A DNA stretch of 38,901 nt. It comes from Lachnospiraceae bacterium (lineage in GTDB: Bacteria > Bacillota > Clostridia > Lachnospirales > Lachnospiraceae). Made by a program: the position numbers and the translations under genes. A model generated the notes under the pieces. The model made no database searches and was not told where the DNA came from. It saw nothing but the letters and a program-made list of their open reading frames with translations. Of the stretch, positions 31,389-38,901 are shown piece after piece. The stretch covers positions 1 through 38,901 of the forward strand of contig JAGAPO010000112.1 in assembly GCA_017623215.1 (NCBI GenBank). The letters run 5' to 3'. Numbering within the stretch: the stretch's first letter is position 1; each line of letters opens with the position of its first letter.

Positions 31389-31438
31389 AGGACGTGGAGA
31401 ACCTCGGTTAGAGTGCAAAAGTAAAGGTGGTTAAAGGG

Positions 31439-34165
31439 ATGAATGTGGCAGAATTGACTCCGATGATGCAGCAGTACATGGAGGTTAAGAATCAGTATAA
31501 GGATTGTATCTTGTTTTACAGGCTCGGAGATTTTTATGAGATGTTCTTTGAGGATGCGAAGATTGTCTCAAAGGAGCTTGAGCTTACGCTGACCGGAAAA
31601 AGCTGCGGATTAGAGGAGAGGGCGCATATGTGCGGAGTTCCCTATCATGCGGTGGAGGGGTATCTGAGCCGCCTGGTAGAGAAGGGCTATCGGGTTGCGA
31701 TCTGTGAGCAGATGGAGGATCCGAAGTTTGTAAAGGGCCTGGTCAAGCGAGAGGTAATTCGAATTGTAACGCCGGGTACGAATCTGAATACCCAGGTGCT
31801 GGATGAGACAAAGAATAATTATCTGCTTGGTATCTTTTATTCGGAGTCCGGGTGCGGATTGTCGGCTGTGGATATTACGACGGGCGATTATTATGTAACC
31901 GAGGTGGACAGCGAACGCCGGATTCTGGATGAGATTAATAAATACAGTCCGTCCGAGATTATCTGCAACGCCGCATTTTTGGAATGCGGGATCGATATTG
32001 AGGATGTGAAGAGCAGGCTGTCCATCTTTGTAAGGGAGATCCCGGAGTGGCAGTTTGAACGGGAGCTGTGCGAGAGGAGCCTGAAGGAGCATTTTGGCGT
32101 TGCTGCGCTGGATGGGCTTGGACTTAAGGATTATCCGGCCGGAACGATTGCAGCCGGTGTGATTATGCAGTATTTGTATGAGACGCAGAAGAATACGCTG
32201 CCGCATCTGACGCATATCACCCCTTATGTGACGACACGGTTCATGGTGCTTGACAGCTCGACCAGACGGAATCTGGAGCTTGCCGAGACGCTGAGAGAAA
32301 AGACGAAGCGCGGGTCGCTTTTGTGGGTGCTTGATAAGACGAAGACCGCGATGGGAGCGAGACTTTTGCGCAGCTATGTGGAGCAGCCGCTCGTGGAGAA
32401 GGCGGAGATTATTCAAAGGCTTGACGCGGTGCAGGAATTGACGGAGAACGCAATTACGAGGGAGGAGTTCAGAGAGTATCTGAACTCGATCTATGATCTG
32501 GAGCGCCTGATGGGGCGCATCAGCTATAAGACGGCCAATCCCAGGGATTTGACCGCGTTTGCCTCCTCCCTTTCCATGCTTCCCTCGATTAAATATTTGC
32601 TTGCCGGATTTGACGCGGCATTACTCCGGGAGATCGATGCGGAGATGGATGCGCTTGCCGATCTGGAAGAGCTGATAACGACGGCGATTGAAGAGGAGCC
32701 TCCGATCAGCGTCAGAGAGGGAGGCATGATTAAGACTGGTTTCAACGCGGAGGTGGACAGACTCAGAAGTGCGAAGACGGAAGGAAAGACCTGGCTTGCC
32801 GAGTTGGAGGCAAAGGAAAAGGAGAAGACCGGAATTAAGAATCTGCGAATTAAGTTCAACCGGGTATTTGGATATTATCTGGAGGTTACGAATTCGTTCA
32901 AGAATATGGTTCCGGATAACTGGATCCGCAAGCAGACGCTGACGAATGCGGAGCGGTATACGACTCCGGAGTTAAAGGAGTTGGAGGATGTTATTCTGGG
33001 AGCGGAGGATAAGCTGTTCTCACTCGAATATGATCTGTTTTGCGAGGTGCGCGATAAGATTGCGGATGAGGTAACGCGAATTCAGAAGACCGCAAAGGCG
33101 ATTGCGAAGCTGGATGTGTATGCTTCCCTCGCGTATGTGGCGGAGCGGCTGCATTATGTGCGCCCGGAGATAAATGAGAATGGTGTGATTCGAATTCAGA
33201 ACGGAAGGCATCCGGTGGTCGAGCAGATGATTCCGAATGACATGTTCGTTGCAAACGACACCTATCTGGATAATGAAGATAACCGGATTTCGATTATTAC
33301 GGGCCCGAATATGGCGGGTAAATCCACTTATATGCGGCAGACCGCTCTGATTGTTCTGATGGCCCAGCTTGGAAGCTTTGTTCCGGCCGAGAGTGCCGAT
33401 ATCGGCATCGTGGATCGTATCTTTACGAGAGTCGGCGCGTCGGATGATCTGGCTTCGGGTCAGAGTACCTTTATGGTGGAGATGACCGAGGTCGCGAATA
33501 TCCTGCGGAATGCAACCAGGAACAGTCTGCTGATTCTGGATGAGATTGGACGCGGAACCAGTACCTTTGACGGACTTTCGATTGCGTGGGCGGTTGTGGA
33601 GCATATCAGTAATGTGGAGCTGCTCGGAGCAAAGACCTTATTTGCGACGCATTACCATGAGCTGACCGAGCTTGAGGGTAAGCTTCCGGCCGTTAATAAT
33701 TATTGTATCGCGGTGAAGGAACAGGGGGACGATATCGTATTCCTTCGCAAAATCGTGCGCGGCGGAGCGGATAAGAGCTACGGAATCCAGGTTGCAAGAC
33801 TTGCCGGAGTTCCGGAATCCGTGCTTACCCGTGCGAAGGAGATCGTGGAGAAATTAATCGAGACGGATATTACGGAGAAGGCAAGGCAGATTGCCGGAGG
33901 CGCGAAGGGAGCAGCTGAATGTGCCGGGACGGAATATGGCAAGCCGAATGCGGAATCGTCAGAGCTTCTCCGCGAGAAGGAGCCGGAGCTTTCATCCGGT
34001 AAGAAAAAGAAGAAGCCGGCCGAGGATCCGGGGCAGCTTTCCTTCTTTGCCCCGTTTGACTATGAAGAGGTAATCGAGACACTTAAGAACGTGGATCTGT
34101 CCCGCATGCGTCCGATCGAGGCGCTGAATCTGTTGGACGAGCTGCAGATGAAATGCAGGTCGTGA
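31439..34165 (+). CDS. mutS: DNA mismatch repair protein MutS
   Basis: MutS recognises base mismatches and small loops and recruits MutL. It has 908 residues. The mismatch-binding F-x-E is in YRLGDFYEMF (Phe32, Glu34). The connector, lever and clamp domains follow, then the ATPase with Walker A GPNMAGKST (about 622-630) and Walker B DEIGRGTST (about 701). A charged linker (about 820-865, with KKKKK) precedes the C-terminal helical dimer segment, as in other long MutS proteins. The ATG at 31439 is preferred over a GTG at 31427 because AAAGGTGG lies 8 nt upstream and it yields the usual N-terminus. It forms the mutS-mutL-miaA cluster, interrupted only by a small relic gene. Confidence 0.98.
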   Translation: MNVAELTPMMQQYMEVKNQYKDCILFYRLGDFYEMFFEDAKIVSKELELTLTGKSCGLEERAHMCGVPYHAVEGYLSRLVEKGYRVAICEQMEDPKFVKGLVKREVIRIVTPGTNLNTQVLDETKNNYLLGIFYSESGCGLSAVDITTGDYYVTEVDSERRILDEINKYSPSEIICNAAFLECGIDIEDVKSRLSIFVREIPEWQFERELCERSLKEHFGVAALDGLGLKDYPAGTIAAGVIMQYLYETQKNTLPHLTHITPYVTTRFMVLDSSTRRNLELAETLREKTKRGSLLWVLDKTKTAMGARLLRSYVEQPLVEKAEIIQRLDAVQELTENAITREEFREYLNSIYDLERLMGRISYKTANPRDLTAFASSLSMLPSIKYLLAGFDAALLREIDAEMDALADLEELITTAIEEEPPISVREGGMIKTGFNAEVDRLRSAKTEGKTWLAELEAKEKEKTGIKNLRIKFNRVFGYYLEVTNSFKNMVPDNWIRKQTLTNAERYTTPELKELEDVILGAEDKLFSLEYDLFCEVRDKIADEVTRIQKTAKAIAKLDVYASLAYVAERLHYVRPEINENGVIRIQNGRHPVVEQMIPNDMFVANDTYLDNEDNRISIITGPNMAGKSTYMRQTALIVLMAQLGSFVPAESADIGIVDRIFTRVGASDDLASGQSTFMVEMTEVANILRNATRNSLLILDEIGRGTSTFDGLSIAWAVVEHISNVELLGAKTLFATHYHELTELEGKLPAVNNYCIAVKEQGDDIVFLRKIVRGGADKSYGIQVARLAGVPESVLTRAKEIVEKLIETDITEKARQIAGGAKGAAECAGTEYGKPNAESSELLREKEPELSSGKKKKKPAEDPGQLSFFAPFDYEEVIETLKNVDLSRMRPIEALNLLDELQMKCRS

Positions 34166-34212
34166 GGCAACATTGAATTCATAAAAAGATTTTGCGGAAA
34201 AAGGAGAAAATA

Positions 34213-34386
34213 ATGATGCAGCTAGTATTAAATCCGATCTTTACCTCCCATATGGTATTACAGGCAGATGCGCCTATTCGGGTATTTGGTACCGGAACGG
34301 GAACGGTCAACAGTGAGACCGATAATATTCATCCGCCGACCAAATCGCGTTTCGCGGAACAGATTGTACAGGTACTGATGAAATAA
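34213..34386 (+). pseudogene. Internally deleted acetylesterase (sialate O-acetylesterase-like) relic
   Basis: A strong AAGGAG site and ATG start a 57-codon frame. Its first 30 residues (LVLNPIFTSHMVLQADAPIRVFG) match the conserved N-terminus of sialate O-acetylesterase-type proteins (DHMVLQR.API.V.G). Its last 25 residues (TDNIHPPTKSRFAEQIV) look like their C-terminal block carrying the catalytic Asp-x-x-His. The several hundred residues in between are gone, with the frame kept. The product should not fold as an esterase. It lies between mutS and mutL and is probably still transcribed. Confidence 0.65.
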
Positions 34387-34454
34387 GTGCATTTGCGCAT
34401 ATAAGAGGATCCGGCGGCTTAAAGAGCGGTATCTGCCGGGAATGGAGGTGTGTT

Positions 34455-36560
34455 ATGGCTGTTATTAACCGGTTGGACCAGGAGACAATTAATCAGATTG
34501 CCGCCGGCGAGGTGGTAGAACGTCCGGCTTCTGTCGTGAAGGAGCTGTTAGAGAATTCCGTGGACGCGGGTGCGACAGCCGTGACGGTGGAGGTAAAAGA
34601 GGGCGGAATCGGAATGATCCGCATTACGGATAACGGGTCCGGAATCGAGCAGGATCAGATTCGGATTGCATTTTTGCGTCATACGACGAGTAAGATTCAG
34701 AACGCGTCCGATTTGCTTTCCTTAAAGAGCCTTGGGTTCCGCGGAGAGGCGTTATCGAGTATTTGCGCGGTATCGCAGGTGGAGCTTCTGACCAAGACGC
34801 GCTCCGCGCTTTCGGGGAGCCGGTATCTGATTGAGGGAGGACAGGAAAAGGCGCTTCAGGACATCGGGTGCCCGGACGGAACGACCTTTTTGATCCGCAA
34901 TCTGTTCTACAATACCCCTGCGAGGCGAAAGTTCTTAAAGTCTCCGATGACGGAGGCCGGGTATATCAATGATCTCGTGGAGCGAATTGCCGTATCGCAT
35001 CCGGAGGTCTCCTTTAAGTTCATTAATAACGGCAAGCTTTTGGTGCATACCTCGGGCAACCGGAATCTGAAGGATATTCTGTATCATATATACGGTCGGG
35101 ATATCGCGGCGCAGTTGGTTGAGGTACAGTATGAGGAGGGCGGCGTTGCGGTTACGGGGTATGCGGCAAAGCCCGTGGTATCGAGAGGCAATCGTAATTA
35201 CGAGAATTATTATATTAACGGGCGCTATATTAAGAGCTCGGTGCTTACGCGCGCCATTGAGGATGCCTATAAGCCTTATACGATGACGCATAAATACCCG
35301 TTCACGGCGCTGCATTATACGATGGATACGGCGTCTTTGGATGTTAATGTACACCCGACCAAGATGGAGGTTCGCTTCGGTGATCCGGATCTGATGTACC
35401 GGGTGACTTCAAAGGCTCTCGCACAGGCTCTTTCGGGTAAATCCATGATTCCGCATGCCGTGATCGGCACGAATAAAAATACCGGAAAAGTGGAGAAATC
35501 GGAGAGAGCCGGACTGGCAGCGGATGTTCCGGAGCCGTTCGAGAAGAAGAGGCTGGAACGGGAGAGGGAGGCGGCACGCGTGGAATTTTGCAGGAAGCCG
35601 GTGCCGGCGGCTGCAAAAGATACGGAGATCGGTTCCCTTCATGATATGGCCGCCTTTCCGCATCCTCATTTTGAAGAGCTTGTGAGGGAACGTGCGGAGT
35701 ATGGCCGAAAGTCCCCGAACGAGGGAAGCGGGGAGAACAAAGGCAGCGCGGTGTCCGCACCGGATTCTGTGCCGGTCACGCCGGAGGGAAGGCAGTCAAA
35801 GCTGCTGAATTGGAGGAGAGAGGCAGCAGAGAAAGCCCGGCAGCAGGAAGAAAAGCGGGCGGCAGCGGAGGAAAAGCAGACAGCAGCAGAGGAAAAGCAG
35901 CCGGCAGCAGAAAAAAAGAACATCCAGACGAAGCAGCTTAGCCTGTTCGGAGACGGTGAGAGAACGCAGGCTCCCGTACAGGGCGGGGATTACCGGATTA
36001 TCGGCCAGCTGTTCTCCACATACTGGTTGGTGGAGATTGCAGACGAGCTGTATATTATCGACCAGCACGCGGCTCATGAGAAGATTTTGTATGAGCGGAC
36101 GATGAAGACGATCGAGAAGAAGGAATTCCTTTCGCAGATTGTGAGTCCTCCGATTATTATGACGCTAACGCTTCGCGAAGAGGCAGCTCTCAAAGAGCAC
36201 ATGGACATTCTGCAGAGGATTGGATTCGAGATCGAACCGTTCGGCGGCCGGGAATATTCGGTTACCGCGGTTCCTGCGGATCAGTTCGGCATTGCAGGAG
36301 AGGCGCTGCTTCGAGAGCTGATTGACTCTCTGGTAGAGGAATCCTTAAAAGGGCCGGCGGATATTGTACTGGAAAAGATTGCGTCGCTTTCCTGCAAGGC
36401 CGCGGTTAAGGGCAATCATACCCTAAGCGAGGAGGAGGCAAGAGCGCTGATTGCAGATTTGCTTACACTCGAGAATCCCTATCACTGTCCGCACGGAAGA
36501 CCGATCATCATATCCATGAGCAAATATGAGATCGAAAAGAAATTCAAGCGAATTGTGTAA
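34455..36560 (+). CDS. mutL: DNA mismatch repair protein MutL
   Basis: MutL couples mismatch recognition to strand incision. It has 701 residues. The GHKL ATPase is N-terminal: LLENSVDAGA, DNGSGI, TSKI and GFRGEAL. The transducer domain ends near VNVHPTKMEVRF. The variable linker (about 370-500) has a low-complexity Ala-Glu-Lys stretch (AAAEEKQTAAEEKQPAAEKK) built of short repeats. The C-terminal domain has the endonuclease motif DQHAAHEKILYE (about 536), CKAAVKGNH and CPHGRP, so this is the nicking type of MutL expected where no MutH exists. A GGAGGTG site precedes the ATG. Confidence 0.98.
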   Translation: MAVINRLDQETINQIAAGEVVERPASVVKELLENSVDAGATAVTVEVKEGGIGMIRITDNGSGIEQDQIRIAFLRHTTSKIQNASDLLSLKSLGFRGEALSSICAVSQVELLTKTRSALSGSRYLIEGGQEKALQDIGCPDGTTFLIRNLFYNTPARRKFLKSPMTEAGYINDLVERIAVSHPEVSFKFINNGKLLVHTSGNRNLKDILYHIYGRDIAAQLVEVQYEEGGVAVTGYAAKPVVSRGNRNYENYYINGRYIKSSVLTRAIEDAYKPYTMTHKYPFTALHYTMDTASLDVNVHPTKMEVRFGDPDLMYRVTSKALAQALSGKSMIPHAVIGTNKNTGKVEKSERAGLAADVPEPFEKKRLEREREAARVEFCRKPVPAAAKDTEIGSLHDMAAFPHPHFEELVRERAEYGRKSPNEGSGENKGSAVSAPDSVPVTPEGRQSKLLNWRREAAEKARQQEEKRAAAEEKQTAAEEKQPAAEKKNIQTKQLSLFGDGERTQAPVQGGDYRIIGQLFSTYWLVEIADELYIIDQHAAHEKILYERTMKTIEKKEFLSQIVSPPIIMTLTLREEAALKEHMDILQRIGFEIEPFGGREYSVTAVPADQFGIAGEALLRELIDSLVEESLKGPADIVLEKIASLSCKAAVKGNHTLSEEEARALIADLLTLENPYHCPHGRPIIISMSKYEIEKKFKRIV

Positions 36561-36627
36561 AGATTCGATTGGTTTCCATAAATAAAATATGAAAACCGGA
36601 GAAAAGGAAAATACTTGACAGCAGAAG

Positions 36628-36713
36628 AAGTTTACATAACAAAAATATGCAAACTAAAAAGCAGCGATATGGAACAGCCCAAAAAAGCTTACATAATAAA
36701 AATATGTAAACTA
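36628..36713. repeat. Two 29-bp direct repeats, each with an internal dyad, upstream of miaA
   Basis: 36628-36656 and 36685-36713 differ at 3 of 29 positions, period 57. Each contains TTACATA and TATGTAA-type arms separated by 7 bp; the second copy is perfect (36689-36709), the first has one mismatch. Just before the first copy is TTGACA (36615-36620), a possible -35. The gap between mutL and miaA (36561-36790) contains no gene. The arrangement suggests paired binding sites for a regulator. Confidence 0.65.
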
Positions 36714-36790
36714 TAGGTAAACTACAGCATGAAAATGATAGGAACGCTCAGATTTAAGAACAGATATATTTTCAGTCAGGAGGTGTGCCC

Positions 36791-37735
36791 ATGAAACGGC
36801 CGCTGATTATCTTAACAGGTCCGACCGCGGTCGGAAAAACGAGTCTTTCCATCCGGCTTGCGAAGGCGGTGGGGGCGGATATTATTTCGGCCGATTCGAT
36901 GCAGGTCTACCGGGGCATGGATATCGGAACCGCAAAGATCCGCCCGGAAGAGATGGAGGGCGTTACCCATTATCTGATTGATGAAATCGAGCCGGATGAG
37001 GAATTCCACGTGGTTCGGTTTCAGGAGCTTGCAAAGCAGTATATGGAGAAGATATATGAAGCAGGAAGGATTCCGCTAATTGTCGGAGGAACGGGCTTTT
37101 ATATTCAGTCCGTTCTGTATGAAATCGCATTTACGGAGCATGAGGCGGATGAGAAGCTCAGAAGCCGCCTTGCTGCGATTGCCGAGGAAAAGGGCGCGGA
37201 ATATCTGCATGAGGAGCTGCGCAGGGTGGATCCGGCGTCCGCTGAGATTATCCATGCGAATAATGTGAAGCGTGTGATCCGGGCACTCGAGTATTATGAG
37301 CAGACCGGGACTCCGATATCGAAACATAATGAGGAGCAGCGTCAGAAGGAATCACCGTATGAATTCGCGTATTTTGTGCTGAACGACAGGCGCGACCTCT
37401 TATATGAGAGAATTAACAGGCGAGTAGATTGTATGATGCAGGACGGGCTCCTTAACGAGGTAAAGAAGCTGAAGGATGCAGGATATTCGCCGGATCTGGT
37501 TTCGATGCAGGGAATCGGATACAAGGAGATGCTTAAGCATTTGAACGGCGAAATGACACTCAAAGAGGCGGTTGAATCGGTAAAACAGGAGACCAGGCAT
37601 TTTGCAAAGCGCCAGGTGACATGGTTCAAACGGGAGAAAGAGGTCATCTGGCTGGACAGGCAGGAGTATCCGGAGGATGACAGGCTTCTTAAAAGAATGT
37701 TGGATATTTTGAAACAGAAAAATATTCTTAATTAA
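36791..37735 (+). CDS. miaA: tRNA dimethylallyltransferase MiaA
   Basis: MiaA transfers a dimethylallyl group to N6 of A37 in tRNAs reading U-starting codons, the first step towards ms2i6A. It has 314 residues. Visible are the P-loop GPTAVGKTSLS (9-19), DSMQVYRGMDIGTAK, HYLIDEIEP, IVGGTGFYIQSVLY and the C-terminal QGIGYKEML and RHFAKRQVTWF blocks. An AGGAGGT site (36778-36784) lies 6 nt before the ATG; a GTG at 36785 is too close to it. The mutL-miaA pairing is common. The next gene follows after 57 bases without a terminator. Confidence 0.97.
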   Translation: MKRPLIILTGPTAVGKTSLSIRLAKAVGADIISADSMQVYRGMDIGTAKIRPEEMEGVTHYLIDEIEPDEEFHVVRFQELAKQYMEKIYEAGRIPLIVGGTGFYIQSVLYEIAFTEHEADEKLRSRLAAIAEEKGAEYLHEELRRVDPASAEIIHANNVKRVIRALEYYEQTGTPISKHNEEQRQKESPYEFAYFVLNDRRDLLYERINRRVDCMMQDGLLNEVKKLKDAGYSPDLVSMQGIGYKEMLKHLNGEMTLKEAVESVKQETRHFAKRQVTWFKREKEVIWLDRQEYPEDDRLLKRMLDILKQKNILN

Positions 37736-37792
37736 AATAGAAATCAGCCGGTTATATATGGAACGGCGGAATGAGAGGAAAAAGAAGAAATC

Positions 37793-38901
37793 ATGAATCA
37801 GAATTTGAAAGCAGAATTGACCGAAGCCTATCGCTCGCTTCACCTGGATGAAAAGGTACTTGCGTATTGTCTTAAGGTGGAGGATTCGTTAAAGGAGCGG
37901 TTTGAGGAGATTGACCGCGTCGCGGAGTTCAATCAGCTCAAGGTGATCAAGGCAATGCAGGATAACCGCGTAAGCGATATTCATTTTGCGGCGACCACCG
38001 GCTATGGCTATAACGATCTGGGAAGAGATACGTTAGAGGAGGTATATGCAAGCGCATTTCATGCGGAAGCGGCGTTGGTTCGTCCGCAGCTGACCTGCGG
38101 AACCCATGCGCTGACGATTGCGCTCTCCGGCAATCTTCGTCCGGGGGATGAGATCCTTTCTCCGGTCGGAAAGCCCTATGATACGCTCGAAGGAGTCATC
38201 GGTATCCGCGAGGCGCGAGGATCGCTTGCGGAGTACGGAATCACGTATTCGCAGGTAGATCTGCTGCCGGACGGCAGCTTTGACTATGACGGAATCCGTG
38301 CGGCGCTCAATGAGCGGACCAGGCTGGTTACCATTCAGCGTTCGAAGGGCTATCAGACCAGACCCACGCTGTCCGTTAAGCGGATTGGCGAACTGATTGC
38401 CTTTGTAAAGAGCATTAAGCCGGAGGTTATCTGCATGGTGGATAACTGTTACGGAGAATTCGTTGAGACCATTGAGCCGACCGATGTCGGAGCGGATATG
38501 TGTGTTGGTTCGCTGATTAAGAATCCGGGCGGCGGCCTTGCTCCGATCGGCGGATATATTGTAGGAAAGACGGAGTGCGTGGAGAACGCGGCGTATCGTC
38601 TGACTTCGCCCGGTCTTGGAAAGGAGGTCGGTGCGACGCTCGGAATCAACCAGCAGTTATACCAGGGCTTCTTTATGGCACCCACGGTGGTGGCAGGAGC
38701 GCTCAAGGGCGCGATCTTTGCCGCCAATATTTACGAGGCGCTCGGCTTCCCGGTTATTCCGAACGGTTCCGAATCCAGGCACGACATTATTCAGGCCGTT
38801 ACCATAAAGTCTCCGGAAGCGGTTATCGCATTCTGCCGCGGGATTCAGGCGGCAGCGCCGGTTGACAGCTTCGTAACGCCGGAGCCGTGGGCAATGCCCG
38901 G
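37793..38901 (+). CDS. Methionine gamma-lyase family PLP protein (YnbB type), partial
   Basis: The reading frame opens at an ATG behind GAGGAAAAAG and runs to the window edge, giving 369 codons of an expected 420-430, so the 3' end is missing. It belongs to the COG4100 cystathionine beta-lyase family, long annotated as aluminium-resistance protein and related to methionine gamma-lyase. Seen are ATTGYGYNDLGRDTLE, the PQLTCGTHAL loop, YDTLEGVIG, MVDNCYGEF and the PLP lysine Lys243 in GSLIKNPGGG. Its true substrate is not established. The position after miaA is common in Clostridia. Confidence 0.9.
   Translation, partial: MNQNLKAELTEAYRSLHLDEKVLAYCLKVEDSLKERFEEIDRVAEFNQLKVIKAMQDNRVSDIHFAATTGYGYNDLGRDTLEEVYASAFHAEAALVRPQLTCGTHALTIALSGNLRPGDEILSPVGKPYDTLEGVIGIREARGSLAEYGITYSQVDLLPDGSFDYDGIRAALNERTRLVTIQRSKGYQTRPTLSVKRIGELIAFVKSIKPEVICMVDNCYGEFVETIEPTDVGADMCVGSLIKNPGGGLAPIGGYIVGKTECVENAAYRLTSPGLGKEVGATLGINQQLYQGFFMAPTVVAGALKGAIFAANIYEALGFPVIPNGSESRHDIIQAVTIKSPEAVIAFCRGIQAAAPVDSFVTPEPWAMP

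Noticed and set aside
36615..36643. Full SigA promoter of miaA
   Set aside because: TTGACA is present but no convincing -10 lies at 16-18 bp (TAACAA at best), so only the possible -35 is mentioned.

Overview
The window reads as a chromosomal segment of a spore-forming Clostridia member, most likely family Lachnospiraceae. The grounds are the gene order trmD-rplS-lepB-rbgA-rnhB-yraN-pgeF, the order DUF512 protein-der-plsY-gpsA, a spoIVA gene with a SigE-type promoter, strong AGGAGG ribosome binding sites, and the order mutS-mutL-miaA-methionine gamma-lyase family gene. Almost everything is on the + strand. The species cannot be named from the sequence alone.

Layout. Positions 1-283 hold about 2.2 copies of a 127/128-bp tandem repeat full of nested palindromes, directly in front of trmD. 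Positions 329-10206 are a conserved housekeeping block: tRNA methylation, ribosomal protein L19 with its own promoter and leader, signal peptidase, 50S assembly GTPases, RNase HII, peptidoglycan editing, a radical-SAM DUF512 protein, Der, and the phospholipid genes plsY and gpsA, closed by a terminator. Positions 10290-16116 are accessory. An A+T-richer GH116-type glycosidase and LacI-family repressor pair has a 16-bp perfect palindromic operator at the promoter. It is followed by a decaying sugar locus: a MerR regulator fused in frame to an FGGY (sedoheptulokinase-like) kinase that has lost its middle and its frame, then a frameshifted, truncated GH32-like gene.

Positions 16208-19623 carry a TetM-like translational GTPase with an atypical domain IV loop, and an O-acetylhomoserine sulfhydrylase. 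Positions 19624-24471 hold a 100-bp hairpin element, a GH95-like glycosidase behind a LacI-type operator, a three-way-junction palindromic element that starts where transcription would start, and a GH39 beta-xylosidase. spoIVA (24759-26249) follows, preceded by a probable 40-codon upstream ORF overlapping its start. Then come an SGNH hydrolase, a secreted SH3-NlpC/P60 hydrolase, a membrane-anchored MutS-like ATPase, rnhA, mutS, a tiny internally deleted acetylesterase relic, mutL, miaA and a PLP enzyme cut by the window edge.

How it fits together. The core genes serve translation, ribosome assembly, genome maintenance and envelope synthesis. Inserted among them are hydrolases for plant or host glycans (GH116, GH95-like, GH39, SGNH), each with local control, and at least three carbohydrate genes being lost by deletion and frameshift. 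I found no CRISPR array, tRNA, rRNA, prophage or intact transposase. The most unusual candidates are the MerR-kinase fusion, the structured elements at 1-283 and 22737-22856, the upstream ORF of spoIVA, and a consensus promoter that runs directly into a terminator hairpin at 29012-29068.
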